A DNA stretch of 64,000 nt from Shinella zoogloeoides. GTDB taxonomy: Bacteria; Pseudomonadota; Alphaproteobacteria; Rhizobiales; Rhizobiaceae. The stretch is taken from positions 1 to 64,000 of the forward strand of contig NZ_QNUJ01000002.1 of assembly GCF_003574625.1 (NCBI RefSeq). Direction: 5' to 3'. Shown piece by piece: positions 1-8,657 of the stretch. Numbering within the stretch: position 1 is the stretch's first letter; each line of letters starts with the position of its first letter. The notes under the pieces were generated by a model. That model saw only the letters and a list, made by a program, of their open reading frames with translations, was not told the origin of the DNA and ran no database searches. Position numbers and translations under genes: made by a program.

Positions 1-102
1 GCCGTTCACGGCGATCGCCTGCGAATAGGGCCCGATGGCCGCCGGCGCATCGGCGGCGGTGACGGCGCTGAGGCCTGCCTTGAGATCGGAAGTGGAAACC
101 AT
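1..102 (-). CDS. RidA family protein (partial, N-terminus only)
   Basis: The first 34 residues of a protein that runs off the left edge. The segment AIGPYSQAI is the hallmark N-terminal motif of the RidA/YjgF/UK114 family, whose members hydrolyse reactive enamines and imines such as 2-aminoacrylate. The ATG lies two bases after the stop of the N-carbamoyl amino-acid hydrolase, so it is the last visible gene of a tightly packed leftward operon. If that operon yields cysteine, a RidA that removes 2-aminoacrylate formed by PLP enzymes would fit (inference). The C-terminal part, including the substrate-binding arginine, is outside the window. Confidence 0.85.
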   Translation of the reverse strand, partial: MVSTSDLKAGLSAVTAADAPAAIGPYSQAIAVNG

Positions 103-104
103 CG

Positions 105-1349
105 TCAGCTCCGTTCTGGATGGAGTTCGTCGGCGCGAAGCACGCTTCGCAGCAATAGGTCAGCACCCTCGGCGCATTGCTGCGGCGAGGAGAATTCGCG
201 TTCGTTGTGCGACAGGCCCTCGCGCGAGGGAATGAAGATCATCGCCGCCGGCACCCTGCCGGCGACATGGGCCGCATCGTGGCCGGCGCCCGAAACCATG
301 TCGATGGCGGAAAGACCAAGCGCCTCCGCCTCCTGACGGATCACCCTGCGCAATGCCGCATCGAAGACGACCGGCGCCTTGCGCCAGACGACGGAGACCT
401 CCGCCCCCGGCACGAGCCGCCCGATTTCGGCGGTCAGCGCCGCCTCCATCGCCGCAAGCCCTACCGCCTCGGGATGACGCATGTCGATTTCGAGGCGAAC
501 CTCGCCCGGCACGACATTGCGTGAATTCGGCATCGCATGGATATGGCCCACCGTGGCAACGCCCGGCAGATGTTTCAGCGCGACGGCCTCGGCGGCAAGC
601 GCGACCTTCGCCGCCGAAACCAGCGCGTCCGCGCGCAGGTTCATCGGGAAGGCGCCCGCATGGGCCTCCGTGCCGCGGATGCGGACATCCAGCCAACAAA
701 GCCCCTGCACGCCGCTGACGACGCCGACAGCGCTGCCCTCAGCCTCCAGCACCGGACCCTGTTCGATATGCAGTTCGAGATAGGCCGCGAGCGGCAGGTG
801 CCCCGGCGCATGCGCGCCGCGATAGCCGATCGCCGACAGCGCCTCGCCCACCGTCACCCCGTCCTTGTCCTTGCGGGCAAGGATCGTTTCGAGATCGTGC
901 ACACCGCAGAAGACGCCGGATCCCATCATGGCCGGCGAAAAGCGGGAGCCCTCTTCGTTGGTCCAGTTGATGACCGTGAACGGATGGCGCAGCCGCCGCC
1001 CGGCGGCATGGAGCACCCGCAATATCTCCACCCCGGCCAGCACGCCGAGGATGCCGTCGAAACGCCCGCCGGCCGGCTGGGTGTCGAGATGACTGCCCAC
1101 GGCGATAGCCGCAAGGCCGGGCTCCGTGCCGGGCAAGGTGGCGAACATGTTGCCGACACCATCGACCTCGATGGTGCAGCCGAGCGCCCGGCATTCCGCG
1201 GCGAACCAGCCGCGCACCTCGCCGTCGCTGGCGCTGAGTGCGAGCCGGTTCATGCCGGTCTCGCCATGAGCGCCGATGCGGGCAGTCGACAGGATATCGG
1301 ACCACAGTCGCCCGGCATCGATGGCGAGCGCAGACGGGACTGCCGTCAT
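105..1349 (-). CDS. N-carbamoyl-L-amino-acid hydrolase (M20 family amidase)
   Basis: A 414-residue zinc amidohydrolase of the M20 allantoate amidohydrolase / N-carbamoyl-L-amino-acid hydrolase / beta-ureidopropionase group. Visible metal-site motifs are SHLDT (His87), FDG (Asp98), NEEGSRF (Glu132/133), LHIEQG (His194) and SHNERE (His381); length is typical. The family releases CO2 and ammonia from N-carbamoyl amino acids. The gene overlaps the preceding ATC hydrolase by four bases. In Pseudomonas the same pairing, ATC hydrolase plus N-carbamoyl-L-cysteine amidohydrolase, converts 2-aminothiazoline-4-carboxylate to L-cysteine, so N-carbamoyl-L-cysteine is the first substrate to test. N-carbamoyl-L-glutamate or allantoate cannot be excluded from sequence. 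Confidence 0.85.
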   Translation of the reverse strand: MTAVPSALAIDAGRLWSDILSTARIGAHGETGMNRLALSASDGEVRGWFAAECRALGCTIEVDGVGNMFATLPGTEPGLAAIAVGSHLDTQPAGGRFDGILGVLAGVEILRVLHAAGRRLRHPFTVINWTNEEGSRFSPAMMGSGVFCGVHDLETILARKDKDGVTVGEALSAIGYRGAHAPGHLPLAAYLELHIEQGPVLEAEGSAVGVVSGVQGLCWLDVRIRGTEAHAGAFPMNLRADALVSAAKVALAAEAVALKHLPGVATVGHIHAMPNSRNVVPGEVRLEIDMRHPEAVGLAAMEAALTAEIGRLVPGAEVSVVWRKAPVVFDAALRRVIRQEAEALGLSAIDMVSGAGHDAAHVAGRVPAAMIFIPSREGLSHNEREFSSPQQCAEGADLLLRSVLRADELHPERS

Positions 1350-1876
1350 TCACCGGTCTCCTGCGGGGTCTCGTGGAAACGGTACTTGAAGTCGCAATGC
1401 GAGGCGCCCTCCATCACCGTCTGCGTGCGCTCCAGGGTGATACGCGGATCGTAGCCGGTGCAGAACACGCCGTCGCGGTTGCAGGACAGGAGGTGACCGA
1501 TATGGCCGAGGCCCATCTCGCGATAGGTCTCGGCGTAGCGACATCGCTTGACGTTGTAGTGGAATTCCTCGTCCGTCGCCCTGGTGACCTCGATGACGAG
1601 GGCGTCGTCCTGCGTCCACAGGTCCTGCAGTTCCTGGAAGGTGCGCAGCGTCGTGCCGCCGGGCGTCTTGGCTGCGAAGTCCTTGCCGGCCTTGATCGCC
1701 GCCTTGCGGATGGCGGTGTCGAGGATGGACTGGGCCGTCTCCTCGCCGACCTGCCGGCGCATCTCCTCGTAGATCGGCGCGATGATGCCCGCCTCGATCC
1801 TGCGGCGGGCGAGAATGCCGATCTCGCCATCCATGGCCGCCCGGGAATCGGGGCGTTCGTTCTGCGTATCCGTCAT
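1346..1876 (-). CDS. L-2-amino-thiazoline-4-carboxylate (ATC) hydrolase family protein
   Basis: A 176-residue protein with the C-terminal pattern of the ATC hydrolase family (PF14196 type): Cys112, Cys132, then FCTGYDP (Cys139) and MEGASHCDFKY (Cys161). Characterised members open the thiazoline ring of L-ATC to give carbamoyl-cysteine. The ATG at 1876 is chosen because AGGAG lies nine bases upstream and it avoids overlap with the racemase gene; an in-frame upstream extension of 33 residues is low-complexity and overlaps that gene. It overlaps the downstream carbamoylase by four bases, so the two are probably translationally coupled. Some members of this broad family may act on other substrates, so the family is surer than the substrate. 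Confidence 0.8.
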   Translation of the reverse strand: MTDTQNERPDSRAAMDGEIGILARRRIEAGIIAPIYEEMRRQVGEETAQSILDTAIRKAAIKAGKDFAAKTPGGTTLRTFQELQDLWTQDDALVIEVTRATDEEFHYNVKRCRYAETYREMGLGHIGHLLSCNRDGVFCTGYDPRITLERTQTVMEGASHCDFKYRFHETPQETGE

Positions 1877-1910
1877 GGTCGTTCTCCTGATCCGGGCGGC
1901 GTGGCCGCCG

Positions 1911-2684
1911 CTACTGCATCCACAGGCGCCCGGCACCGGGCACGGTCTCTTTCTCACCGGCCTTCCGCAAGGCATCCCAGGCGAGCGCCTGATTGCTGGT
2001 CACCACCGGCTTGCCGATCGCCGCCTCCACGGCATCGATGATGCCGGAGCAACGCAGCGCCGTGCAGGACAGGAACACCGCCTCCACATCTAGCCTGCCG
2101 ATCTCGACGGCGGACCGCAATATGTCCTCCTCGCGAATGCGGGCGATGGAGACGTCGCTGTCCTGGTGGAAGCTGGCGCGGGCCGCGATATCGAGCCCGT
2201 TGGCGGCAAAGAAGCGCTCGACGCGCTTGTTGACCTCAGTGCTGTAGGGCGTGACGAGGCCGATCCGGCTGACGCCGAGCGCCCCGAAGGCGGCAAGGCT
2301 GGCGGAAACGGGATTGCACACCTTCACGCCGGGCCGCACCGTCTCGACGATATCGGCGATCCGCTCCGGCCCGATGACCATGGAGCCCGAGGTGCAGCCG
2401 AAGGCCACGACGTCGAGGCGGTCTTCCGGCAAAAGCAGCTCGACCGCCCGCGGCAGCGCGTCTGCCATCGCCGCAAGGCTTTCCGGCGACACGTCCCGCG
2501 CCATCGGAATGCGACTGGAATAGACCTCGACGCCGGGCAATGGCAGGAAGCGACGGACCTCGGGTTCGATGACCGTATCGTTCGCCAGCACGACGAGACC
2601 GATCGCCGCGCGAGCCGCCGGCCCGCCATCGAGAATGCAATCGAGCGGCACCCAGCCGCGGCGATCCCTGCCCATTTCCAACAT
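1911..2684 (-). CDS. Aspartate/glutamate racemase superfamily protein
   Basis: A 257-residue protein of the Asp/Glu racemase, maleate isomerase and arylmalonate decarboxylase superfamily. The paired catalytic cysteines are visible as FGCTSGS (Cys97) and LSCTALR (Cys207), the arrangement used by two-base racemases and maleate isomerases. The ATG at 2684 follows GAGGGAGG; a frame extending upstream has no comparable ribosome site. It is the first gene of the operon that continues into ATC hydrolase and N-carbamoyl hydrolase. Since Pseudomonas pathways for DL-ATC include an ATC racemase, this protein is a candidate for that step (inference). Maleate isomerase or hydantoin racemase activity are alternatives. 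Confidence 0.75.
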   Translation of the reverse strand: MLEMGRDRRGWVPLDCILDGGPAARAAIGLVVLANDTVIEPEVRRFLPLPGVEVYSSRIPMARDVSPESLAAMADALPRAVELLLPEDRLDVVAFGCTSGSMVIGPERIADIVETVRPGVKVCNPVSASLAAFGALGVSRIGLVTPYSTEVNKRVERFFAANGLDIAARASFHQDSDVSIARIREEDILRSAVEIGRLDVEAVFLSCTALRCSGIIDAVEAAIGKPVVTSNQALAWDALRKAGEKETVPGAGRLWMQ

Positions 2685-2806
2685 TCGCGTCCTCCCTCGA
2701 TATGGTCCATGATCTTGACCCATCGAAGGATGGCGCGCGGGGCTAATCGATAGAAGCGATATTTGACCATGGATTGAACGATAAACTTCATATATTCTCG
2801 CGCGCC
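2685..2806. promoter_or_regulatory. Divergent promoter region between racemase operon and LysR gene
   Basis: 122 bp separating two divergent starts, the usual place for a LysR-controlled promoter. It contains a short palindrome ATGGTCCAT at 2702-2710 that partly resembles the ATGGTACCAT core near the HutC-like regulator, but with different spacing, so the likeness may be chance. No clear sigma-70 promoter could be assigned by eye. Confidence 0.45.
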
Positions 2807-3679
2807 ATGGATACCTCGCTGCTGAAATGCTTTCTCACCCTGGCGGATACGCAGAGCTTTTCGGAGGCCGCCGAAAGGCTGAACATCACGCAATCCACCG
2901 TCAGCCATAAGATCGCCCGGCTGGAGACCCATCTCGGCAAGCAGCTCTTCGAGCGCACGACGCGCACCTGCACGCTGACCTCCGACGGACGCGAGCTGAT
3001 CGAATATGCAACGCGCGTGGTCCGCTCCGTCGAGGAGATGGAGCAGAGCTTCAAGCCCGACCTCCTGACCGGCACCCTGGTGGTCGGCGTGCCGGACGAC
3101 CATTACCTCTTCGTGCCGCTCACGGTGGCGCTCAAGAATTTCATGCTGGAGAAGCCGCGCGTCGGCGTCGAGATCCGCGGCGGGTTGTCGAGCGACCTGA
3201 CGCGGGATCTGCGCCAGCGCAACATCGACCTTGCCGTCATCCGGGACGTTCCCGCCGTGCAGGACGGCGACGTGCTGTGCACCGAGAACCTCGTGTGGAT
3301 CACCGCGCCGAACTGGGTGCCGCCGAGCGACGGCGTGGTGCCGCTGGCGCTGGTGCGCGGCCCCTGCGCCTATCGCGGCGCGGCGCTTGCCGCACTGGAG
3401 CAGAACGGCATACGCTGGAAATGCATCGTGACCTGCACCAGCCTGCAAGGCGTCTTCGCCGTGGTGCGCGCCGGGCTTGCCGTGGCCGTCGTTACGGAAG
3501 GCGACATCGGCAGCGGCGTCAAGGCTTCTCCGGCCGGCAGCTTCCTGCCTCCCCTACCCGGTTCGTCGCTCACCATCCGCTATGCCGACAAGCAACCCAC
3601 CCTCGCCGCCCGCGCCCTTGCCCGCACGATGGGTGACGTCCTCACGCAGATGGCCCGTGAGGCTGCGCCACAGTCGTGA
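2807..3679 (+). CDS. LysR family transcriptional regulator
   Basis: A 290-residue LysR-type regulator. The N-terminal winged helix-turn-helix is clear (FLTLADTQSFSEAAERLNIT, then TVSHKIARLE), followed by an effector domain of periplasmic-binding fold containing GTLVVGVPDDH. The ATG at 2807 is preferred over a TTG 33 bases upstream because family members start just before the first helix; neither start has a strong ribosome site. It is divergent from the racemase/ATC-hydrolase/carbamoylase operon and probably controls it. It converges on the ammonia-lyase-like gene. The effector is unknown. Confidence 0.88.
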   Translation: MDTSLLKCFLTLADTQSFSEAAERLNITQSTVSHKIARLETHLGKQLFERTTRTCTLTSDGRELIEYATRVVRSVEEMEQSFKPDLLTGTLVVGVPDDHYLFVPLTVALKNFMLEKPRVGVEIRGGLSSDLTRDLRQRNIDLAVIRDVPAVQDGDVLCTENLVWITAPNWVPPSDGVVPLALVRGPCAYRGAALAALEQNGIRWKCIVTCTSLQGVFAVVRAGLAVAVVTEGDIGSGVKASPAGSFLPPLPGSSLTIRYADKQPTLAARALARTMGDVLTQMAREAAPQS

Positions 3680-3841
3680 AAGGAGGAAGCCAGATTCGGC
3701 GGAAGAATGAACGCGCCGTCCGGCACCGGAACCAGCGTGACCAACGCTATTGAACGGATCCGAACCGAAGTATCCCTCAAGTGCAACGGGTTCGATCCTC
3801 GACCAGAGTCCTTTGGCTCCGCCGGTACGATTCTTCTCGGG

Positions 3842-5329
3842 CTAGGTTGCCGGATCTTCTCCGGCGATCAACGTCCGCAGCGCTTCGATATCGGCGCCGA
3901 GCGGCCGGTCGTCCTCGTAATGCGCGACGTTTTCACGGACCATGGAATACACGGCCTGCGTGCCGGCGGCACGTTCACCCATTCCCGTCAGGAAATCATG
4001 CGCCTGTGCCGCCGCCATCAGCTCGATCGACAGGATATGTTCCGCATTGTCGAGGATGGCCAGCAGCTTGTTGGCCGCCGCCGTCGGATGCGCGAGAAAA
4101 TCTTCCTGCAGGCCTGAAGTGATGCCGCCATCCATCGCGGCGGGCGACGCCAGTCGGCGGTTTTCCGTGCTGAGCGCCGTTGCCGTATATTGCGCGATCA
4201 TGAAACCGGAATGGCTGCCGGCGTCACTGGCCAGGAAAGGCGGCAGGCCGCTGACCAGCGGGTTGACCAGACGGTCCATGCGCCGCTCGCTCATGGCCGC
4301 GATCTGGGCGATTGCGACCGCGAGGCTGTCGGCCGCCTGCCCCAGTGCCGGCGCGACGGCATGGGCCTGCGAGGACACGACCGGCTGTTCGGGCGTACCG
4401 GAAACGGCGGGATTGTCGGTAACGGACGCCAGTTCGCGATCGACGATGGCGCCGCTCTGCTCGAAGACGTCCCAGGCCGCGCCATGCGCATGGGGAACCG
4501 CACGCAGGCTGAGGGCATCCTGCGTGCGCCTTCCGACGGCCGCCGCGACCAGGCCGCTTCCGGCGAGGCGCGCACGCAACGTCGCGCCGACCTTGGCAAT
4601 GCCCGCGGACGGCCGCAGGGCGAGAACCGCCTCGTCGAAAGCCGCCATCTGGCATCCAGCCGCCTCAAGCGTCAGCGCGGCGATCACATCGGCCCATTCG
4701 AGCAGCCGTTCGGCGCGCGACAAGGCAAGCGAGGCCAGACCGGTCGCGCAGGCCGTGCCGTTGACCAGGCTCAAACCCTCCTTGGCCTCCAGCACCAGCG
4801 GCGAAAGGCCGATGGTCGCGAGTGCCTCGCGGCCGGTCATGCGTTCACCTCGCACGGCGGCATGCCCCTCGCCGATCAGGACGAGCGCGGTATGGGCATT
4901 GTGGGTAAGGTATCCCGCCGACCCCTTGGAGGGCACATCGGGAATGCAATCCTTCGAAAGAAAGGCTGCGAGATGGCTGACGACCGCCGGACGCACGCCG
5001 GAATGGCCGTGGCAGAAATTGGCGATCTGCGCGGCGATGATCGCGCGAACCTCGCGCGGCGCCAGCAGCGGGCCGACACCGCAGGCATGGCTCAGCACGA
5101 TGTTGCGCGAAAGCCGGCTCTGCGATGCGATATCGACAACCGTATCGGAAAGCGCGCCGACGCCCGTATTGACGCCATAGGCACGGATGCCGGCAGTCAC
5201 GATGGCGTCGACGATCTCTCTTGCCCGTGCGAGACGGGCGGTCGCCCGCTCGGAGAGGACCAACGTTTCCCCCTCGCCGATCCGCGCGACCTCCCGCCAG
5301 GAAAGCCCGTTGTCGAGAACGACGCTCAT
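3842..5329 (-). CDS. Histidine ammonia-lyase homologue lacking the MIO triad (ergothionase-like)
   Basis: A 495-residue member of the aromatic amino acid lyase fold, about the length of HutH. Conserved active-site positions are present: YGVNTGVG (Tyr51, HutH Tyr53), His81 (His83), VNGT (Asn190, Asn195), RRTQD (Gln270, Gln277), Arg276 (Arg283) and STENR (Glu389, Glu414). However, the Ala-Ser-Gly that cyclises to the MIO electrophile is Ser137-Ala138-Gly139, so the central serine is absent and MIO cannot form normally; HutH Tyr280 is Leu273. Ergothionases, which eliminate trimethylamine from ergothioneine, are lyase-fold enzymes that as I recall work without MIO, making a betaine-type imidazole substrate plausible. 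It is the last gene of an amino-acid ABC transporter operon, overlapping the ATPase gene by four bases, under a HutC-like regulator. Confidence 0.8.
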   Translation of the reverse strand: MSVVLDNGLSWREVARIGEGETLVLSERATARLARAREIVDAIVTAGIRAYGVNTGVGALSDTVVDIASQSRLSRNIVLSHACGVGPLLAPREVRAIIAAQIANFCHGHSGVRPAVVSHLAAFLSKDCIPDVPSKGSAGYLTHNAHTALVLIGEGHAAVRGERMTGREALATIGLSPLVLEAKEGLSLVNGTACATGLASLALSRAERLLEWADVIAALTLEAAGCQMAAFDEAVLALRPSAGIAKVGATLRARLAGSGLVAAAVGRRTQDALSLRAVPHAHGAAWDVFEQSGAIVDRELASVTDNPAVSGTPEQPVVSSQAHAVAPALGQAADSLAVAIAQIAAMSERRMDRLVNPLVSGLPPFLASDAGSHSGFMIAQYTATALSTENRRLASPAAMDGGITSGLQEDFLAHPTAAANKLLAILDNAEHILSIELMAAAQAHDFLTGMGERAAGTQAVYSMVRENVAHYEDDRPLGADIEALRTLIAGEDPAT

Positions 5330-6102
5330 TGACCGCTGCCGAAATGGCCGATGAACTGCCGGAAGGCCGGCGATGCGCCGCCGCCGAACATCTCGTCGGG
5401 CGTGCCGCTGCTGTCGACGAGGCCCTGGCGCATGAAGACGACGCGGTTGGACACGTTGCGCGCAAAGCTCATTTCATGCGTGACGACCAGCATCGTCATG
5501 CCCTCCTCGGCCAGCGCGCGCATGACGCGCAGCACTTCGCCGACGAGTTCCGGATCGAGCGCCGAGGTCGGCTCGTCGAACAGCATGACCTTCGGCTTCA
5601 TGGCGAGCGCGCGGGCGATGGCCGCGCGCTGCTGCTGGCCGCCCGACAGATGGGCCGGATAGGCATGGCGCTTGTCGGCGATGCCGACCTTTTCCAGCAG
5701 CGCCTCAGCCTCGGCGATGCATTCGGCCTTGGGGCGCTTCAGCACATGGACGGGTCCCTCGATGATGTTCTGCAGGATCGTCATATGGGACCAGAGATTG
5801 AAGCTCTGGAACACCATGCCGAGTTCGGAGCGGATATGATCGACCTGCCGCTGGCTTGCCGGGCGGCTCTGGCCGTTCTTCTGCACCATGCGGATCTGCT
5901 CGCCGTCGACGAAGATCTCGCCGGAGGTCGCCGTTTCCAGGAGGTTGATGCAGCGCAGGAAAGTCGATTTGCCGGAGCCGGAGGCGCCAAGCAGCGAAAT
6001 CACGTCGCCGTCCTCGGCATCGAGCGAAATGCCGCGCAGCACTTCATGATTGCCGAAGCGCTTGTGAATGTCGCGGACGGAAAGGCGGGTCACACCAGGC
6101 AT
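5326..6102 (-). CDS. Polar amino acid ABC transporter, ATP-binding subunit
   Basis: A 258-residue ATPase of the HisP/GlnQ type. Walker A is GASGSGKST (residues 39-47), the ABC signature LSGGQQQR (152-159) and Walker B ends in DEP (176-178), followed by a switch histidine in VTHEMSF. The ATG at 6102 follows GAGGGAGG; the frame remains open far upstream only as a shadow of the permease gene. It sits between the second permease gene and the lyase-like gene, with a four-base overlap to the latter. It powers import by the two adjacent permeases at the inner membrane. Confidence 0.93.
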   Translation of the reverse strand: MPGVTRLSVRDIHKRFGNHEVLRGISLDAEDGDVISLLGASGSGKSTFLRCINLLETATSGEIFVDGEQIRMVQKNGQSRPASQRQVDHIRSELGMVFQSFNLWSHMTILQNIIEGPVHVLKRPKAECIAEAEALLEKVGIADKRHAYPAHLSGGQQQRAAIARALAMKPKVMLFDEPTSALDPELVGEVLRVMRALAEEGMTMLVVTHEMSFARNVSNRVVFMRQGLVDSSGTPDEMFGGGASPAFRQFIGHFGSGQ

Positions 6103-6116
6103 CGGTCGGGCCTCCC

Positions 6117-6824
6117 TCAGGCTTTGACTGCCGACGGCGGGGCCGCGCGGCGATGTTTCGAGAGCGAACGTTCCAGCAGCGCCATGGCCTGCAGGATCAG
6201 GAAATTCAGAACGAGATAGATGAGCGCGGCGCAGAGGAAGACCTCCATCGTCCGGTAGGTCTGCGAAATCAGGCGCTGTGCGACGCCGGTGACCTCCCAG
6301 ACGGTGACGAGGCTGGCGAGCGCGGTCGACTTCATCATCAGCACGATTTCCGTCGAATAGGCCGGCAGGGCATGACGGAAGGCGATCGGCGCGATGATGC
6401 GGCGAACGAGAAGGAAGCCCGACATGCCGATCGCACGGGCCGCCTCGATCTCCTTCGGCGAGACGGCGCGGATGCCGCTGCGGAAGATTTCCGCGGAGTA
6501 CCCCGCCGTGCAGAGCGCCAGCGACAGCACGGCGCAGACCACCGGCTCGCGCAGGAACGGCCAGAGGAAGGAATAGCGGATGACGCCGAACTGGCCGAGC
6601 CCATAGAAGACGAGGAACATCTGGATCAGCAGCGGCGAGCCGCGGAAGACGAAGATGTAGCCCTTGGCGAAGCCGGAGAGAAAGCGGTTGCCGGAAACAC
6701 GCATCGTGACGATCACCAGTGCCAGCAGGCCGCCGAAGAACACCGAGAGCGAGAACAGCAGGAGCGTCGTGGGCACGGCTGCAAGCAGCGTGGCCATCGC
6801 GGAGGAAAGAAAGGCGATATCCAT
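6117..6824 (-). CDS. Polar amino acid ABC transporter, permease subunit 2
   Basis: A 235-residue inner-membrane permease of the HisMQ type with about five hydrophobic segments. It has the EAA-loop sequence [15 protein letters not shown], which contacts the ATPase. Its start overlaps the stop of the first permease by one base, and it is followed after 14 bases by the ATPase gene. Together the two permeases should form a heterodimeric channel, as in the histidine and lysine/arginine/ornithine systems. Confidence 0.92.
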   Translation of the reverse strand: MDIAFLSSAMATLLAAVPTTLLLFSLSVFFGGLLALVIVTMRVSGNRFLSGFAKGYIFVFRGSPLLIQMFLVFYGLGQFGVIRYSFLWPFLREPVVCAVLSLALCTAGYSAEIFRSGIRAVSPKEIEAARAIGMSGFLLVRRIIAPIAFRHALPAYSTEIVLMMKSTALASLVTVWEVTGVAQRLISQTYRTMEVFLCAALIYLVLNFLILQAMALLERSLSKHRRAAPPSAVKA

Positions 6825-7549
6825 CAGGCCTGCCCCATGGCTGCGGCCGGCATGCTGCGGTTTGCGCGCCGTTCGGCACGGTTGAACAGCCGGTCAGAAA
6901 GGCTCGTAAGCACCAGGTAGAGAATGCCGCCGACGATGTAGAAAAGGAAATACTGCCGGGTCGAACCCGCCGCCACCTGGCTGGTGCGCATCAGTTCGGC
7001 AAGGCCGGTGACGGAGATCAGCGCGGAATCCTTGAGGGTGAGCTGCCAGACATTGCCGAGACCGGGAATGGCGAAGCGCAGCACCTGGGGCATGACGACA
7101 CGGCGCAGGCGCAGCATGCGGTTCATGCCGATCGCCGAGGCCGCCTCGAGTTCGCCCTTGGCGATGGCGAGATAGGCGCCGCGATAGACTTCTGCCTGGT
7201 AGGAGCCGGAGATGATGCCGACGGCGAGCGCGCCGGCGGCAAAGGACGGCAATCCGAGGAACCCTTCATACCCCATCCACTGACCGACGGCCGTGACGGC
7301 CGAAGAGCCGCCGAAATAGATGAGATAGATGATCAGCAGTTCCGGCACGCCGCGAAAAACGGTCGTATAGATATTGCCGAGGCTGACCAGCAGCAGGTTG
7401 CCCGACAGTTTCGCAATGGCTACCACGGTGCCGAGCACGGCCCCGATCAAGAGCGCCGTTGCCGTCACTGCGAGCGTCATCAGCGTGGCGACCAGAAGCA
7501 GCGCGCCCCACCCGTTCTGGCCGAAGCCAAGGAGTTCCAAGGTTGTCAT
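6824..7549 (-). CDS. Polar amino acid ABC transporter, permease subunit 1
   Basis: A 241-residue permease of the HisMQ family. The N-terminal hydrophobic segments and the EAA-type loop ([15 protein letters not shown]) are evident. It lies immediately downstream of the binding-protein gene, separated by about 90 bp that hold a stem-loop, and overlaps the next permease gene by one base. The paired permease layout is typical of periplasmic systems for histidine, opines and basic amino acids. Confidence 0.92.
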   Translation of the reverse strand: MTTLELLGFGQNGWGALLLVATLMTLAVTATALLIGAVLGTVVAIAKLSGNLLLVSLGNIYTTVFRGVPELLIIYLIYFGGSSAVTAVGQWMGYEGFLGLPSFAAGALAVGIISGSYQAEVYRGAYLAIAKGELEAASAIGMNRMLRLRRVVMPQVLRFAIPGLGNVWQLTLKDSALISVTGLAELMRTSQVAAGSTRQYFLFYIVGGILYLVLTSLSDRLFNRAERRANRSMPAAAMGQA

Positions 7550-7589
7550 GTCCGTGTCCCGTCGATTGCGGCATCAAGACAAATGCGCC

Positions 7590-7620
7590 CCGGGCTTCCA
7601 GCGGCCTGCCGGAAACCCGG
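7590..7620 (-). other. Stem-loop between binding-protein and permease genes
   Basis: Arms CCGGGCTTCC (7590-7599) and GGAAACCCGG (7611-7620), one mismatch, 11-nt loop, just downstream of the binding-protein stop in the leftward transcript. There is no U-run, so it is more likely an mRNA stabiliser or partial attenuator than a full terminator. Confidence 0.5.
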
Positions 7621-7640
7621 ATCGCGACGACGTATCCCGC

Positions 7641-8483
7641 CTATTCCTGCGGGCTGACGTCCACCTTGAACCACTTCATCGACAGCTCCTTCACGGTTCC
7701 ATCGGCAAGCGCCGACTTGATGGCCTCGTTGAACTTGTCGCGCAGATCCGTATCCGCCTTGCGGATGCCGAGACCTTCGCCCTCGCCCCAGATCGGGCCG
7801 ACGATTTCCGGGCCTGTGAAGGCGAGCGCGCCGTTGGCGGCGGCAAAGGCGTTGCCGAAATAGACGGCATCGTCGAAGCCGAGGTCGATGCGGCCGTTCT
7901 GGAGGTCCAGATCGCGCTCGGCGCCGGTCTTGTACTCCCGGACTTCAGACGTCGCGCCGAAATTGTCGTAGATGAACTTCGCGTAAACGGTCGCCGCCTG
8001 GATACCGATGGTCTTGCCCGCGAAAGCTTCCTTCAGAGCCTCGATCTCCTTCACGCCGGTCTGGCCGGACGTCATCTTGATGATCGCGCCCGTTCCGGTC
8101 GCGTTTGCCACGGGGCTGTCCGCCGCCGTCGCGAAAGCCGCCGGCGTTGCGGCATAGGGGATGGTGAAATCGATGACCTTCTTGCGCTCTTCGGTTATCG
8201 ACAGCGCATCCATGATCACGTCGAACTTGCCGGCATTCAGTGCCGGGATCATGCCGTCCCAGTCGGACGCGACGAGCGTGCACTCGATCTTGGCGCGTTC
8301 GCAAAGCACCTTTGCAAGCTCGGGCTCGAAGCCGCCGAGCGTGCCGTCCGCATTGGTAAGGTTCCAGGGCGCATAGGCGCCTTCGAGCGTGATAGTGGCT
8401 GACTTCCAGTCCTTGGCGAGGACGGGAGCAGAAAGCGCGGCAAAAGCGGCCACGCCGGCAAGAAAGACTTTCCGCAGTTCCAT
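7641..8483 (-). CDS. Polar amino acid ABC transporter, periplasmic substrate-binding protein
   Basis: A 280-residue family 3 solute-binding protein. A Sec signal peptide runs to about residue 24 (hydrophobic core, then PVLA before KDW). The mature part starts with TITLEGAYAPWNLTNADGTLGGFEPELA and has the domain typical of lysine/arginine/ornithine, histidine or octopine binders. The ATG at 8483 follows AGGAG; longer in-frame starts add a non-secretory leader. First gene of the transporter and lyase operon, divergent from the HutC-like regulator, so its ligand is probably the lyase substrate or a relative (inference). Confidence 0.92.
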   Translation of the reverse strand: MELRKVFLAGVAAFAALSAPVLAKDWKSATITLEGAYAPWNLTNADGTLGGFEPELAKVLCERAKIECTLVASDWDGMIPALNAGKFDVIMDALSITEERKKVIDFTIPYAATPAAFATAADSPVANATGTGAIIKMTSGQTGVKEIEALKEAFAGKTIGIQAATVYAKFIYDNFGATSEVREYKTGAERDLDLQNGRIDLGFDDAVYFGNAFAAANGALAFTGPEIVGPIWGEGEGLGIRKADTDLRDKFNEAIKSALADGTVKELSMKWFKVDVSPQE

Positions 8484-8567
8484 TTGAGGGCTCCTCTGAG
8501 GTTCGTTGAGCATTATTGCTTGCCGATTCTTCGCCGGCTTGCCACCATCGCATTCGCTCCGGGGAGG

Positions 8568-8584
8568 TTGTATATGGTACCATA
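8568..8584. promoter_or_regulatory. Candidate operator of the HutC-like regulator (site 1)
   Basis: TTGTATATGGTACCA (8568-8582) contains the 12-bp perfect palindrome TATGGTACCATA (8573-8584). It lies 85 bp upstream of the binding-protein start and 74 bp before the divergent GntR start. The same 15 bases with one change recur at 9414-9428, which argues for a specific regulator site. Confidence 0.6.
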
Positions 8585-8657
8585 GGAGAAAATCTGTGTT
8601 ATGCAAGATGCATATTTGTTTTTTTGACAATCGAGTTCGACGCCAGGGAATTCAACG

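Noticed and set aside
2702-2710. A third HutC-like operator (ATGGTCCAT) in the LysR/racemase intergenic region.
   Set aside because: The palindrome has an odd number of bases, so half-site spacing differs from the 8568 site, and the flanks do not match.
3842-5329. Calling this gene hutH.
   Set aside because: The MIO serine is absent and no hutU, hutI or hutG accompanies it, so the name would imply a function the sequence does not support.
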